NCBI GenBank assembly: GCA_018242295.1
Contig: JAFECE010000004.1
Location: 186,001-250,000 of the forward strand
Direction of reading: 5' to 3'
From: Pseudomonadota bacterium
Lineage (GTDB): Bacteria > Pseudomonadota > Alphaproteobacteria > Rhizobiales > Hyphomicrobiaceae
DNA: 64,000 nucleotides
Below are positions 54,613 to 62,979 of the stretch, piece by piece. Under the pieces are notes generated by a model, which was given only the letters and a program-made list of their open reading frames with translations, searched no databases and was not told where the DNA came from. Position 1 is the first letter of the stretch, and each line of letters begins with the position of its first letter. The translations under genes were made by a program, and so were the position numbers.

Positions 54613-55731
54613 CTAAACCCGCATCGGCATGAGAACGTAAAGCGCGCTGCCGTCGCCGCCGTCGCGCACCATCGTCGGCGAGCCGGGATCGGCCAGCAGG
54701 AACCGAGCATCTTCGCTCTCAAGCTGATCGGCGATGTCGAGCAGATAGCGCGCGTTGAAACCGATCTCGAGCGGACCGGACGAATAACCGACGGAAATCT
54801 CTTCCGTCGCGCTGCCGCCTTCCGGATTGTTCACCGTCAGGATCAGCTTGTCCTTGCCGACGTTGAGCTTCACGGCGCGCCCGCGCTCGCTCGCAATCGT
54901 CGACACGCGATCGACCGCGCTCTTGAACGACGCGTTCGGGACTTTCATTTCCTTGTCGTTGTTGTGCGGAATGACGCGGCCGTAATCGGGGAACGTGCCG
55001 TCAATCAGCTTCGACGTCAAAACGACCGGCCCGATCTCGAACCGGACTTTCGTCTGCGACACGCCGACCTTGACCTTCGCGCTCGTGTCTTCGAGAAGCC
55101 GCGCAAGTTCATGCACCGTCTTCCTCGGCACGATGACGCCGGGCATGCCTTCCGCGCCTTTCGGCAACGGCAGCTCCACCTGCGCCAGGCGGTGACCGTC
55201 GGTCGCAACCGCGCGCAGCGTCTTGGTGCCGTTGGTCTCGGCCGGATGCAGATAGATGCCGTTGAGGTAATAGCGCGTCTCTTCCGTCGAGATCGCGAAG
55301 CGCGTCTTTTCGATGAGCCGCTTCAAGTCACCCGCTTCGATCGTGAACTCGTGGCCGATCTCGCCAACCGCGAGATCCGGGAAGTCGTCGGCGGCGAGCG
55401 TCTGCAGGCTGAAACGCGACTGCCCCGAAGTGATCGTCAGCCGCTCCTTGTCGCCGTCCCGCTTCATCTCGATTTCGGCGCCTTCGGGCAGCTTGCGCAC
55501 GATGTCGTGCAGAACGTGCGCCGGAACCGTCAGCGTGCCGGGCGTCGAAACCTTCGCGCCGACGCTCTCGCTGACCTCGCGCTCGAGATCCGTCGCCTTG
55601 AACATCAGCGCGTCGCCCGACGCCTTCAGCATGATGTTCGACAGGATCGGAATCGTCGTCCGGCGTTCGACGACGCTCGTAACGTGGCTCAGCGCCTTCA
55701 AGAGTTCCCCACGTTCGATCTCGAGACGCAT
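54613..55731 (-). CDS. dnaN: DNA polymerase III beta sliding clamp
   Basis: A 372-residue clamp with three similar domains. The N-terminus MRLEIERGELLKALSHVTSV, VERRTTIPILSNIML and the C-terminal PTMVRDGGDGSALYVLMPMR are diagnostic. The ATG at 55731 follows GAGGATAGAT; a start at 55746 would add five residues without a better signal. It follows dnaA on the same strand after a 317-bp gap. Confidence 0.97.
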   Translation of the reverse strand: MRLEIERGELLKALSHVTSVVERRTTIPILSNIMLKASGDALMFKATDLEREVSESVGAKVSTPGTLTVPAHVLHDIVRKLPEGAEIEMKRDGDKERLTITSGQSRFSLQTLAADDFPDLAVGEIGHEFTIEAGDLKRLIEKTRFAISTEETRYYLNGIYLHPAETNGTKTLRAVATDGHRLAQVELPLPKGAEGMPGVIVPRKTVHELARLLEDTSAKVKVGVSQTKVRFEIGPVVLTSKLIDGTFPDYGRVIPHNNDKEMKVPNASFKSAVDRVSTIASERGRAVKLNVGKDKLILTVNNPEGGSATEEISVGYSSGPLEIGFNARYLLDIADQLESEDARFLLADPGSPTMVRDGGDGSALYVLMPMRV

Positions 55732-56048
55732 ATCTATCCTCAGCATTGACTATGGAATTGCGCGTGGAATAGCGGCCTGAACACGCCGTGGCATCACGCG
55801 CGAGAAAACGGTTGGCCCCGGGGCGAACGGAATCGCCCACGGAGCCGGATCAGAGCCGAAAGATGGCATCTTTTCAAGCAAGATGTATCGGCCCGCCCAG
55901 AACAGGCCCGCAACCGCGCCGATCCGGCGCGGAATCGACCGGGAATCCGAGGCATGGGGCCCTGGCGAAACACCCATAGCAAGGCCGGCACTCCGGGGGA
56001 GGTGTGCCGGCCCTACGTCGCATCAGGCCGCAAGGGGTGAATTTGCGG
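55732..56048. other. dnaA-dnaN intergenic region
   Basis: 317 bases without a convincing gene. A perfect inverted repeat, GGCCGGCAC (55983-55991) with GTGCCGGCC (56003-56011), lies 38 bp after dnaA; it lacks a T-tract. The rest presumably holds the dnaN promoter. The 75-residue minus frame at 55750-55977 has a proline/arginine-rich translation and was not called. Confidence 0.5.
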
Positions 56049-57566
56049 TCAGTGGTTGAGGAGCCTCTTCAGCTCCTCAAGCTCGTCTCCGAGGTTCGGA
56101 TTCTTGCTGATTTCGCCTTCGATTTTGCGGATCGCATGCAAAACGGTGGTGTGGTCGCGGCCGCCGAAACGGCGTCCGATTTCCGGGAGCGACCGCGCCG
56201 TCAGATGCTTGGCGAGGTACATACCGATCTGGCGCGGCCAGACGACGGACCGATGACGCCGCTGTGACAGCAGATCGCCCTTCGAGACGCCGTAATGCCG
56301 CGAAATGATGCGCAGAATATCCTCGATCTTGATCCGCCGCGGCTCGAGGTTCTGGACGAGATCGCGAATGACGGTCTCGGCAATGTCGAGCGTGATCGGC
56401 GTGCGCATATACTGCCACGTCGCATAAAGGCGCGTAACAGCGCCTTCGAGCTCGCGCCCGTTCTCCGTCAGCCGCGATGCCAAAAGGTCGATGACGTCCC
56501 GCGACAGCGAGAACGACGGATCCGCCGCGCGCTTCTCGGCAAGCCGCTTGTCGAGCACTTTGAGCCGCAGCTCGTGATCTAGCGATTGCAGCTCCGTGAC
56601 GAGGCCGCGCTGCAGCCGCGACCGCATGCGTTCGTTGAGCCGCTCGATCTGGTTCGGCGCGCGCGCGGAGGCAACGACCACCTGCTTGCCGCCGTCGAGT
56701 AGCGCGTTGATGATGTGATCAAATTCCTGCTCCGTCCGCTCGCCCTGCAGGAATTCAAGGTCGTCGATCAGCAGCATGTTGATGTTGCGGAATCGCTCCT
56801 TGAACGCCAACGGATCGGAAGAACGAAGCGCTTCGACGAACTGATAGCGGAAGCGTTCGGCCGTCAGATAGAGAACCTGAGCGTTCGGCGCGCGCTTCTT
56901 CACTTCCCAGGCAATGGCGTGAAGGAGATGGCTTTTGCCGAGGCCCACCTGCGAATGAATGTAGAGCGGATTGTACCCCGGTGCGCCCGAGAGAACGGTT
57001 TCCGCAACCTGCGTCGCGCCGGCATGCGCCATGCGGTTTGAAGCGCCGACGACGAAGCTGTCGAACGTATAGCGTGGGTCCAGCGGCGAGCCTTCAAGGC
57101 CACCTGCCGATGTGCGCTGTGCCGGAAGCATCGGCGCGCGCATGACCGCCGGACGCTGAGGAAGCTCGGTGTGCTGTGCCGGGGGCGGCGTTGCTGTGGC
57201 CGCGCTCGTCGTCTCGACAGGACGCGCCTCGCCCGGCCTCTGGGCAATCGCACCCGGCTGACGCCAGATCACCTCGACGCGCTCGACCGTCGCGAACTCG
57301 ACGCGAGAGCAGTGCAGCAAATGCTCGGAATAGTGTTCCTGGATCCAGTTGCGCACGAATTTGACAGGCACCGAAACCTTGACGATCCGTCCGTCGAAGC
57401 TTTCGAATTCCAGGCTCTTGAACCAGCTCGAATAAACCTCTTCGCCGAGCTGAACCTTGAGCATCGCGCGAACCTTTTGACCGCGTCCCTCTACCGTGCC
57501 TTGAGGAGTCTCCGCGCCGTGTCCACCGCCCGCATCCTGAGACTCTGCTTTTTGTGCTGCCTGCAT
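56049..57566 (-). CDS. dnaA: Chromosomal replication initiator DnaA
   Basis: A 505-residue initiator. Domain I has VYSSWFKSLEFESFDG; a proline/glutamine-rich domain II follows at about 115-165. The AAA+ domain has Walker A GLGKSHLLHA and Walker B LLIDDLEFLQG. The DNA-binding signature RRFGGRDHTTVLHAIRKIE is intact near the C-terminus. The ATG follows GGGGAGTAACATACT, with a ribosome binding site at a slightly long spacing. The upstream region has DnaA-box-like sequences. Confidence 0.98.
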   Translation of the reverse strand: MQAAQKAESQDAGGGHGAETPQGTVEGRGQKVRAMLKVQLGEEVYSSWFKSLEFESFDGRIVKVSVPVKFVRNWIQEHYSEHLLHCSRVEFATVERVEVIWRQPGAIAQRPGEARPVETTSAATATPPPAQHTELPQRPAVMRAPMLPAQRTSAGGLEGSPLDPRYTFDSFVVGASNRMAHAGATQVAETVLSGAPGYNPLYIHSQVGLGKSHLLHAIAWEVKKRAPNAQVLYLTAERFRYQFVEALRSSDPLAFKERFRNINMLLIDDLEFLQGERTEQEFDHIINALLDGGKQVVVASARAPNQIERLNERMRSRLQRGLVTELQSLDHELRLKVLDKRLAEKRAADPSFSLSRDVIDLLASRLTENGRELEGAVTRLYATWQYMRTPITLDIAETVIRDLVQNLEPRRIKIEDILRIISRHYGVSKGDLLSQRRHRSVVWPRQIGMYLAKHLTARSLPEIGRRFGGRDHTTVLHAIRKIEGEISKNPNLGDELEELKRLLNH

Positions 57567-57675
57567 AGTATGTTACTCCCCGCTGATAACGCGGGACGCC
57601 CGAAAGCGCCCCCCTCTTCATCGCCCGCCGTAACCCTCCGCCGAGCGATGCCGTCTATGCCGTCTTCGATGCCTG

Positions 57676-58119
57676 CTAGCCCTGCACCCAATCGAGCCCG
57701 GCGAATTTCCAGCCGGAAACTCCTCCGCGATGCTGGCTAGCGTCCAATGAGCCCTCAAAACCCTCCTTAACGTTGCGGCAACGGCTATACCCGGCCGCTG
57801 CCATCTCCTCTGCAGCCAATCGGCTGCGGCCCCCTGAGCGGCAAATGAAGAAGATCTCAGTGGTCTTCTCGACGCCCTTGGCTGCCAGCGCTGCCTCCAG
57901 ACGCTTGGCGAAGTCCGGAACGATCCGGCTGTCAGGAAACGTCTGCCACTCCATCCGCACAACCTCGCGATGGAGCTTGGAGAGATCCGGGTTTCCGACG
58001 AATGCCCATTCGGCACGCGTACGAACATCCACCAGAACGGCCTTCGGATCGCTCTCGAGACGCTTCCAAGTTTCGAGGACGGGAACGTCCTCGATGCCAG
58101 AAGCTTCCAGTTTTTCCAC
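57676..58119 (-). CDS. Rhodanese-domain protein upstream of dnaA
   Basis: A 147-residue single-domain rhodanese. The active-site loop is CRSGGRSRLAA, with the cysteine after FFI; the N-terminal VLVDVRTRAEW is the typical CH2A-like region. The start is GTG 58119, preceded by GAGGGGATAA. It probably carries a persulphide, but its partner is not known. It lies between rpsT and dnaA and ends 109 bp before dnaA. Confidence 0.9.
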   Translation of the reverse strand: MEKLEASGIEDVPVLETWKRLESDPKAVLVDVRTRAEWAFVGNPDLSKLHREVVRMEWQTFPDSRIVPDFAKRLEAALAAKGVEKTTEIFFICRSGGRSRLAAEEMAAAGYSRCRNVKEGFEGSLDASQHRGGVSGWKFAGLDWVQG

Positions 58120-58660
58120 TTATCCCCTCACGTCCCACGCAGTACCGATAAAGACCCGCACAAGTCATCCCCAGGAAGAGCCCAGAGAATCCCCAGCTGT
58201 TAATGTCGTTGCCAAAGCAACGCCAAAGATTAATCGCAGGTCTTTATCTATTTTGACGATGCATTCGCGGTCGCCAATTCTGTTGGCCCACGAACGCTAC
58301 GCTCGCCGAACTTACCTGTGCGAACGACCGCTTTTACCCCGCTGCCATCCACTGGCAAATTTACTATCCCTTAACCTTCTTTTCGACAAGCGCCTCTCAT
58401 CCCCAATCTGGCCGTCCAGCGATAAGAAAAGTTCTCCACAGGATCTGGTGACAACGTGAGTCAACTCGCAAGCCCTGTGCATAAACGCCCTGACTCGTTC
58501 GGGATTCTCGCACTCGAAATCATCCCGGCGGCAGCGTGGTCGCACCTGTCATCCGTACGTCATTTTTTTTTGGAACCGGGGCCTGGCGAGAGCTCGGCAA
58601 CGCGTTTGTCGACCCTCCAAGTGCCGCCGATGAGCGGGATTCCAGCAGGTTAATGACGTT
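58120..58660. other. Origin-like region upstream of dnaA
   Basis: A 541-bp gene-free stretch. It has a perfect DnaA box TGTGCATAA (58476-58484, TTATGCACA on the other strand), one with a single mismatch TTCTCCACA (58432-58440), and three weak W-box-like TCCCCA motifs at 58168, 58190 and 58400. The AT-rich segment GATTAATCGCAGGTCTTTAT at about 58226-58250 could unwind. GANTC methylation sites occur at 58187, 58458, 58492, 58503 and 58638. It may be the replication origin or only dnaA autoregulation. Confidence 0.5.
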
Positions 58661-58692
58661 AAAAAAACAGCGGGCCCGAAATCGGGCCCGCT
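58661..58692 (-). terminator. rpsT terminator
   Basis: AGCGGGCCCG (58669-58678) pairs with CGGGCCCGCT (58683-58692). Read on the minus strand the stem is followed by GTTTTTTT, a strong rho-independent terminator about 60 bp after rpsT. Confidence 0.85.
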
Positions 58693-58751
58693 CTTTACCG
58701 GTGCGAATATGCAACAGGGCGAAAAATTGGCCCCGGTTATTCACATGTACG

Positions 58752-59018
58752 TTACGCGCTCATCGCCTTGACACGCTGCGTCAGCCTCGAAACCTTCCGG
58801 CTGGCCGTACGCTTGTGCATGATGCCCTTCTGAGCACTGCGAACGAGCAGGGGCTCGGCGGCGGCGAGAGCAGCCTTGGCCTTCGTGGGATCGCCCGACT
58901 GAATGGCTTCTTCCACAGCGCGAACGTGGGTTTTCACGCTCGAGTGGCGGCTCTTGTTAACTTCAGTGCGGCGGATCATCTGGCGCGCGGCTTTTTTTGC
59001 CGACGACGTGTTAGCCAT
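58752..59018 (-). CDS. rpsT: 30S ribosomal protein S20
   Basis: An 88-residue basic, helical protein. The N-terminus [20 protein letters not shown] and the C-terminal [19 protein letters not shown] are typical of S20. A terminator follows. It lies upstream of dnaA as in many alphaproteobacteria, separated by the origin-like region and the rhodanese gene. Confidence 0.97.
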   Translation of the reverse strand: MANTSSAKKAARQMIRRTEVNKSRHSSVKTHVRAVEEAIQSGDPTKAKAALAAAEPLLVRSAQKGIMHKRTASRKVSRLTQRVKAMSA

Positions 59019-59302
59019 AGGTTGTCCTTACGTTGCTACGAATACGCCCGCGCGATAGCGGAGAGCTAGGCGAGGCGGCGGGTTGAAGAAATCTCTCGTC
59101 GGCCCAGGATTGTTGGTCCAGGCACACGGTTTGCGGGGGGTATAGCCGTCAGAAAGTGATCGGTCAATGAATGAGCACAGGGAAAACGCCCAATTCCGGG
59201 CGAATGCGATGTCGCTGCCGGTCGCAGCGCTTTTCTCGGCCAATTGCGATAAGCCAAATGGTCATAAGACCGAAGTCCGGCATCTTGGGGGACCTCTAGA
59301 GA

Positions 59303-59887
59303 ATGTTGTCTTGGACCGGATGGCTGTTCGCCCTGGCAGCCGCCATTTTTGCGACCATTCTGGCCGCCGCCGCGAACCAGCCGATGCTGCAGATGGCTGC
59401 GGCCGCCGCAGTCGCCATTGCCATAGCCCTGCTCGCGATCCGTGATCACGGGAAGCTGAGGACCGTCGGCGCACCGGCGAGCGCCGTCGCAAGTTCGACC
59501 GCGCGCTACCTCGCCCTGCTTTGGGCCTGGGCGGCACTGACACTGTTGATAACCTACCTGTTCATTATCCAGCAGCACTGGCCCGAGTGGTGGCAATTCT
59601 TCCTCGGCTTCGCTTTCGCAGCCGTCGCGAGCCTCGGTTTCTCGGCCATGCTCGATCGTGACCGCGCCGCCGGCAACACCGACCTGACCCTCGTGAAATT
59701 CGGACGCGTCCTGCTGCAGGCCCAATTGCTCGGCATGGTCGCAGGGGTTGTGAGTCTCTTCGTCGATGGCAAATTTCCGCGCGCCGAAACCTACGCCGAC
59801 TGGGCTGGCTGCAACATCTTCTTCTTCGGCGCCCTGGCGATTGCCGCGATCAGCCTCGATGCATTACGGTCGCCCGCTCACACGTGA
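59303..59887 (+). CDS. Hypothetical membrane protein, first of a tandem pair
   Basis: A 194-residue protein with about six hydrophobic segments. It shares layout with the next gene: an N-terminal helix pair, STARYLALLWAWAA in the middle, then LVKFGR and a C-terminal DWAGCNIFFFGALAIAAISL. These match STTQLMMISYLWCA, MVKFAA and DWAANQLFLAGGFAVICLS in the neighbour. No family is recognised. The ATG at 59303 has only AGAG as a ribosome binding site. Confidence 0.75.
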   Translation: MLSWTGWLFALAAAIFATILAAAANQPMLQMAAAAAVAIAIALLAIRDHGKLRTVGAPASAVASSTARYLALLWAWAALTLLITYLFIIQQHWPEWWQFFLGFAFAAVASLGFSAMLDRDRAAGNTDLTLVKFGRVLLQAQLLGMVAGVVSLFVDGKFPRAETYADWAGCNIFFFGALAIAAISLDALRSPAHT

Positions 59888-59923
59888 TTGAAGACGAACC
59901 ACCGATCCGAACATTCGACCGAG

Positions 59924-60538
59924 ATGACCTTGCGCCCATCGCTTCCCTGGCTGCTGTTCACTCTGGCGGCCACACTTATCGCCATGTACCTGGCCGCGAG
60001 CGCCGTGCTGAAAGCCGAAGCTGCGATCGCGGCCGCGGTCTTCGCATTGGTCATCATCGTGTCGGCGTTACGGACGAACGCACCTGTATGGCGGCGCCCG
60101 CCGGGCGCCACCGGGCCGACGCCGCGCGAGGCCCTCTTCAGCACCACCCAGCTTATGATGATATCCTATCTCTGGTGCGCTATCGCCTTCTACGCGATCT
60201 ACCTCGGCACCCACACGCGCTGGCAGCACGGCTGGGAATACGGTACCGCCATTTTGCTCATCGCCGGAGCGTACGGATATTATCTGAGACGTCTCCGTGA
60301 TCCGGCCGACAATCTGTCGAGCCCCCCGGCAATCGAGCGCATGGTGAAATTTGCGGCCTGTCAGGCTTTCCTGATCGGCGCCGGACTGATCTGGCTCATC
60401 GGCTCGGGAAAACTGGCGACGGTCAAGGGCGATTGGGCGGCGAACCAGCTTTTCCTCGCCGGCGGTTTCGCGGTGATTTGCCTGAGCGCCATCATCGTCA
60501 AGACCAACAGTGTCCTGACCGAGCGTCACGCCAACTGA
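59924..60538 (+). CDS. Hypothetical membrane protein, second of the tandem pair
   Basis: About 204 residues with roughly six helices, similar in arrangement to the preceding gene. The ATG at 59924 was chosen; a TTG at 59888 lies at the previous stop and is also in frame. The shared VKF and DWA-N segments suggest tandem duplication. No function is recognised. In many relatives an enoyl-CoA hydratase gene occupies this position between mutM and rpsT (from memory). Confidence 0.73.
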   Translation: MTLRPSLPWLLFTLAATLIAMYLAASAVLKAEAAIAAAVFALVIIVSALRTNAPVWRRPPGATGPTPREALFSTTQLMMISYLWCAIAFYAIYLGTHTRWQHGWEYGTAILLIAGAYGYYLRRLRDPADNLSSPPAIERMVKFAACQAFLIGAGLIWLIGSGKLATVKGDWAANQLFLAGGFAVICLSAIIVKTNSVLTERHAN

Positions 60539-60551
60539 AGTCGTCCGCGTT

Positions 60552-61433
60552 TCAGCGCTGGCAACGCGGGCAATAGAATGTCGCCCGTCCCGAGTGAACG
60601 ACGCGCCGTATCTCCCCGCCGCAACCGGGCGTCTGGCAAGGCGACCCAGCGCGATCGTAAACTCCGAACCGCTCTTGAAACGCACCGCGCTTTCCGTCCG
60701 CATGCCGGTAATCGCGAAGCGTCGAACCTCCGGCCTCGATGGCCCGCTCGAGCACGTCGCGGATTGCGAGGACAAGCCTGATCGCTCCTTCCGTCGGAAC
60801 GCCACGCCGGTTCGCAAGGCTGTTCGCCGCTCGGTTCGGCGAAAGCCCGGCTTGAAACAGCGCTTCGGAAACGTAGATGTTGCCGAGCCCCGCAACGACG
60901 TGCTGGTCCATCAGGAAGGCCTTGAGATTGACCTTCCGGCTCTTCGCCTTGGAGGCGAGATAGTCCGCCGTCAGCTCCTCGCCGAGCGGCTCCGCGCCAA
61001 GCTCGCGGAAGAGCGGATGCTGCAAGCGCTCCGCGCGCGCCATCATCACCATGAAGCCGAACCGTCGCGGATCGTTGTAAATCACGCGCGTCCTGCCCGC
61101 GAGCTTAAGCACGACATGATCGTGGGCCGGATCGGGCGCCGTCCCATGCGCGTAGTGGCCGGGCGTATCGGCCGTCCCGTCGTGGACGATCGTAAAGCGC
61201 CCCGTCATGCCGAGATGCATGACGAGATCTTCGCCGTTCGAAAGCGACGCGATCAGATATTTCGCCCGCCGTTCGAGCCCGATGATGGACTGTCCCGCCA
61301 CCCGTTCGGCGAACCTTTCGGGCAGCGGAAATCGCAAATCCGGGCGCCGGGCCTCGAGCGACACAACCCGGCTGCCGACGAGAACGGGCGCGAGGCCCCG
61401 GCGAACGGTTTCGACCTCCGGAAGTTCGGGCAT
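60552..61433 (-). CDS. mutM: Formamidopyrimidine-DNA glycosylase
   Basis: A 293-residue base-excision enzyme removing 8-oxoguanine. The catalytic N-terminus MPELPEVETVRRGL is intact, so the start is ATG 61433, after GGGAGCC. The H2TH segment QHVVAGLGNIYVSEALFQAG and the C-terminal zinc finger CQTPGCGG...FYCPRCQR are present. The gene is divergent from ubiE. Confidence 0.97.
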   Translation of the reverse strand: MPELPEVETVRRGLAPVLVGSRVVSLEARRPDLRFPLPERFAERVAGQSIIGLERRAKYLIASLSNGEDLVMHLGMTGRFTIVHDGTADTPGHYAHGTAPDPAHDHVVLKLAGRTRVIYNDPRRFGFMVMMARAERLQHPLFRELGAEPLGEELTADYLASKAKSRKVNLKAFLMDQHVVAGLGNIYVSEALFQAGLSPNRAANSLANRRGVPTEGAIRLVLAIRDVLERAIEAGGSTLRDYRHADGKRGAFQERFGVYDRAGSPCQTPGCGGEIRRVVHSGRATFYCPRCQR

Positions 61434-61510
61434 GGCTCCCAAATACCTGGCGTTGAGGATGAGTTGAGCCGACGATAGCGCGACGGCGCGCGAACGGCTA
61501 TGCTGCGGAT

Positions 61511-62323
61511 ATGGATCAGAATTCCCAAACTGCAAGTCAGCAAGCAAGCCAGGGCCCCGGCCAAGGCGCGAGCGGCAATACCACGTCCTTCGGCTTCCGC
61601 GCCGTGCCCGAAGGGGAGCGCCAGGGTCTCGTCAACAAGGTCTTCGCGTCGGTCGCCAGCCGCTACGATCTGATGAACGACCTGATGTCGGGCGGCATGC
61701 ACCGGCTGTGGAAGCGCGAGCTCATCACAATGCTCAACCCGCCGCGCGGCGCAACGTCCTTCAAACTGCTGGACGTTGCTGGCGGCACCGGCGACATCGC
61801 CATGCGCTATGCGAACGACAGCGGACCGAACGCCACCGCCGTCATCTGCGACATCAGTCCCGAAATGCTCGAAGTCGGCCGCCGCCGCATCGCTGACGCA
61901 GGCCTGCAAAATCGCATTCAGTGCATCGAAGGCAACGCTGAGGAATTACCATTCGAGACCAGCAGCTTCGACGGCTACACGATCGCGTTCGGCATTCGCA
62001 ACGTCACCCACATCGACAAGGCGCTCGCCGAAGCCTACCGCGTCTTGAAGCCCGGCGGCCGCTTCCTGTGCCTTGAATTTTCCGAGTGCCGGGTGCCGGT
62101 TCTTGACCGGCTCTACGACTTTCACTCATTCGAGATCATTCCGCGTCTTGGCCAATTGACCGCAGGAGACGCTGAGTCTTATCGCTATCTCGTTGAAAGC
62201 ATCCGGCGCTTCCCGACGCAGGAGAAATTCGCGGAACTCGTTCGCAGCGCAGGATTTTCCCGCGTCAGCTACCGCAATTTGACGGGCGGCATCGCGGCCA
62301 TCCACGGCGGCTGGAAGATCTGA
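61511..62323 (+). CDS. ubiE: Ubiquinone/menaquinone biosynthesis C-methyltransferase
   Basis: A 270-residue SAM-dependent methyltransferase acting on the quinone ring. The SAM motif [16 protein letters not shown], the family's [29 protein letters not shown] and the C-terminal [17 protein letters not shown] are diagnostic. An N-terminal glutamine/serine-rich leader of about 30 residues is present. ubiB follows about 650 bp downstream. Confidence 0.97.
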   Translation: MDQNSQTASQQASQGPGQGASGNTTSFGFRAVPEGERQGLVNKVFASVASRYDLMNDLMSGGMHRLWKRELITMLNPPRGATSFKLLDVAGGTGDIAMRYANDSGPNATAVICDISPEMLEVGRRRIADAGLQNRIQCIEGNAEELPFETSSFDGYTIAFGIRNVTHIDKALAEAYRVLKPGGRFLCLEFSECRVPVLDRLYDFHSFEIIPRLGQLTAGDAESYRYLVESIRRFPTQEKFAELVRSAGFSRVSYRNLTGGIAAIHGGWKI

Positions 62324-62409
62324 CGGCAACTATCCAACGGTGTTCTGACCTCGCCTGCGTGTCTCCAATTGACGCCGCCCGAGACCGTTCATAGTTTTCC
62401 ACACGGGAA

Positions 62410-62430
62410 GGGAAGAAGCGTTTTCTTCCC
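62410..62430 (+). promoter_or_regulatory. Hairpin just before the ribosome binding site of 62449
   Basis: GGGAAGAA (62410-62417) pairs with TTCTTCCC (62423-62430), ending two bases before GGAGGAGG. It could terminate ubiE transcription or protect and control the small secreted gene's mRNA. Confidence 0.5.
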
Positions 62431-62448
62431 TAGGAGGAGGTGGGACTC

Positions 62449-62742
62449 ATGAAATCGATAGCACTTGCCTGTACGTTGGCCGCCGCCGTCATCTCGCTCG
62501 GCACTGGCGCAGCAAACGCCGGATGCATGACGAAAGCGGCGGTCGCCACTTCGACATCGGCCGATTCTGCGAAGTGGTTTGCAATGGAAACAATGGTGCA
62601 GAACGTAAGCTGGGGCCTCTGGCCGGGCTTCCTCGCAAACGGCGACGTCGCGGGCTACAAGGTCATCAACAAGCAGTACCGGTGCAGCCCCGACGGCGGC
62701 ATGGTCACCTGCCACGGCCGTGCGACCTTCTGCGCGAAATAA
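62449..62742 (+). CDS. Small secreted protein of unknown function
   Basis: A 97-residue protein with a clear signal peptide (LACTLAAAVISLGTGAANA) cleaved near residue 23. The mature part of about 74 residues has four cysteines (GCMT, YRCS, VTCHG, TFCAK), which may form disulphides. The GGAGGAGG ribosome binding site is very strong, suggesting high expression. No family is recognised. A terminator follows. Confidence 0.8.
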   Translation: MKSIALACTLAAAVISLGTGAANAGCMTKAAVATSTSADSAKWFAMETMVQNVSWGLWPGFLANGDVAGYKVINKQYRCSPDGGMVTCHGRATFCAK

Positions 62743-62767
62743 GCCGATTTGAAATTTGGAATTCCGG

Positions 62768-62799
62768 AAGCGCCCGTGTTCGCACGCGGGCGCTTTTCG
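62768..62799 (+). terminator. Terminator of the 62449 gene
   Basis: AGCGCCCG at 62769-62776 pairs with CGGGCGCT at 62787-62794, with a TTCG loop in the middle, followed by TTTCGTTT. It is a strong rho-independent terminator. Confidence 0.85.
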
Positions 62800-62979
62800 T
62801 TTGCGCTGCTGCCAACCCCGCGTTGTATGGCAACTTCATCGCCGCGCTTCGCAATGGCGCAGGATATTTAACCGTCTTTACCCGATACATGGGCTTTGCT
62901 TGACCTGGACGCATCGCGGCGCAATGTGGCGCGACGCCGGCCACTGGCCCCAAGAACTAAGGACCACGAAACTCTCACC

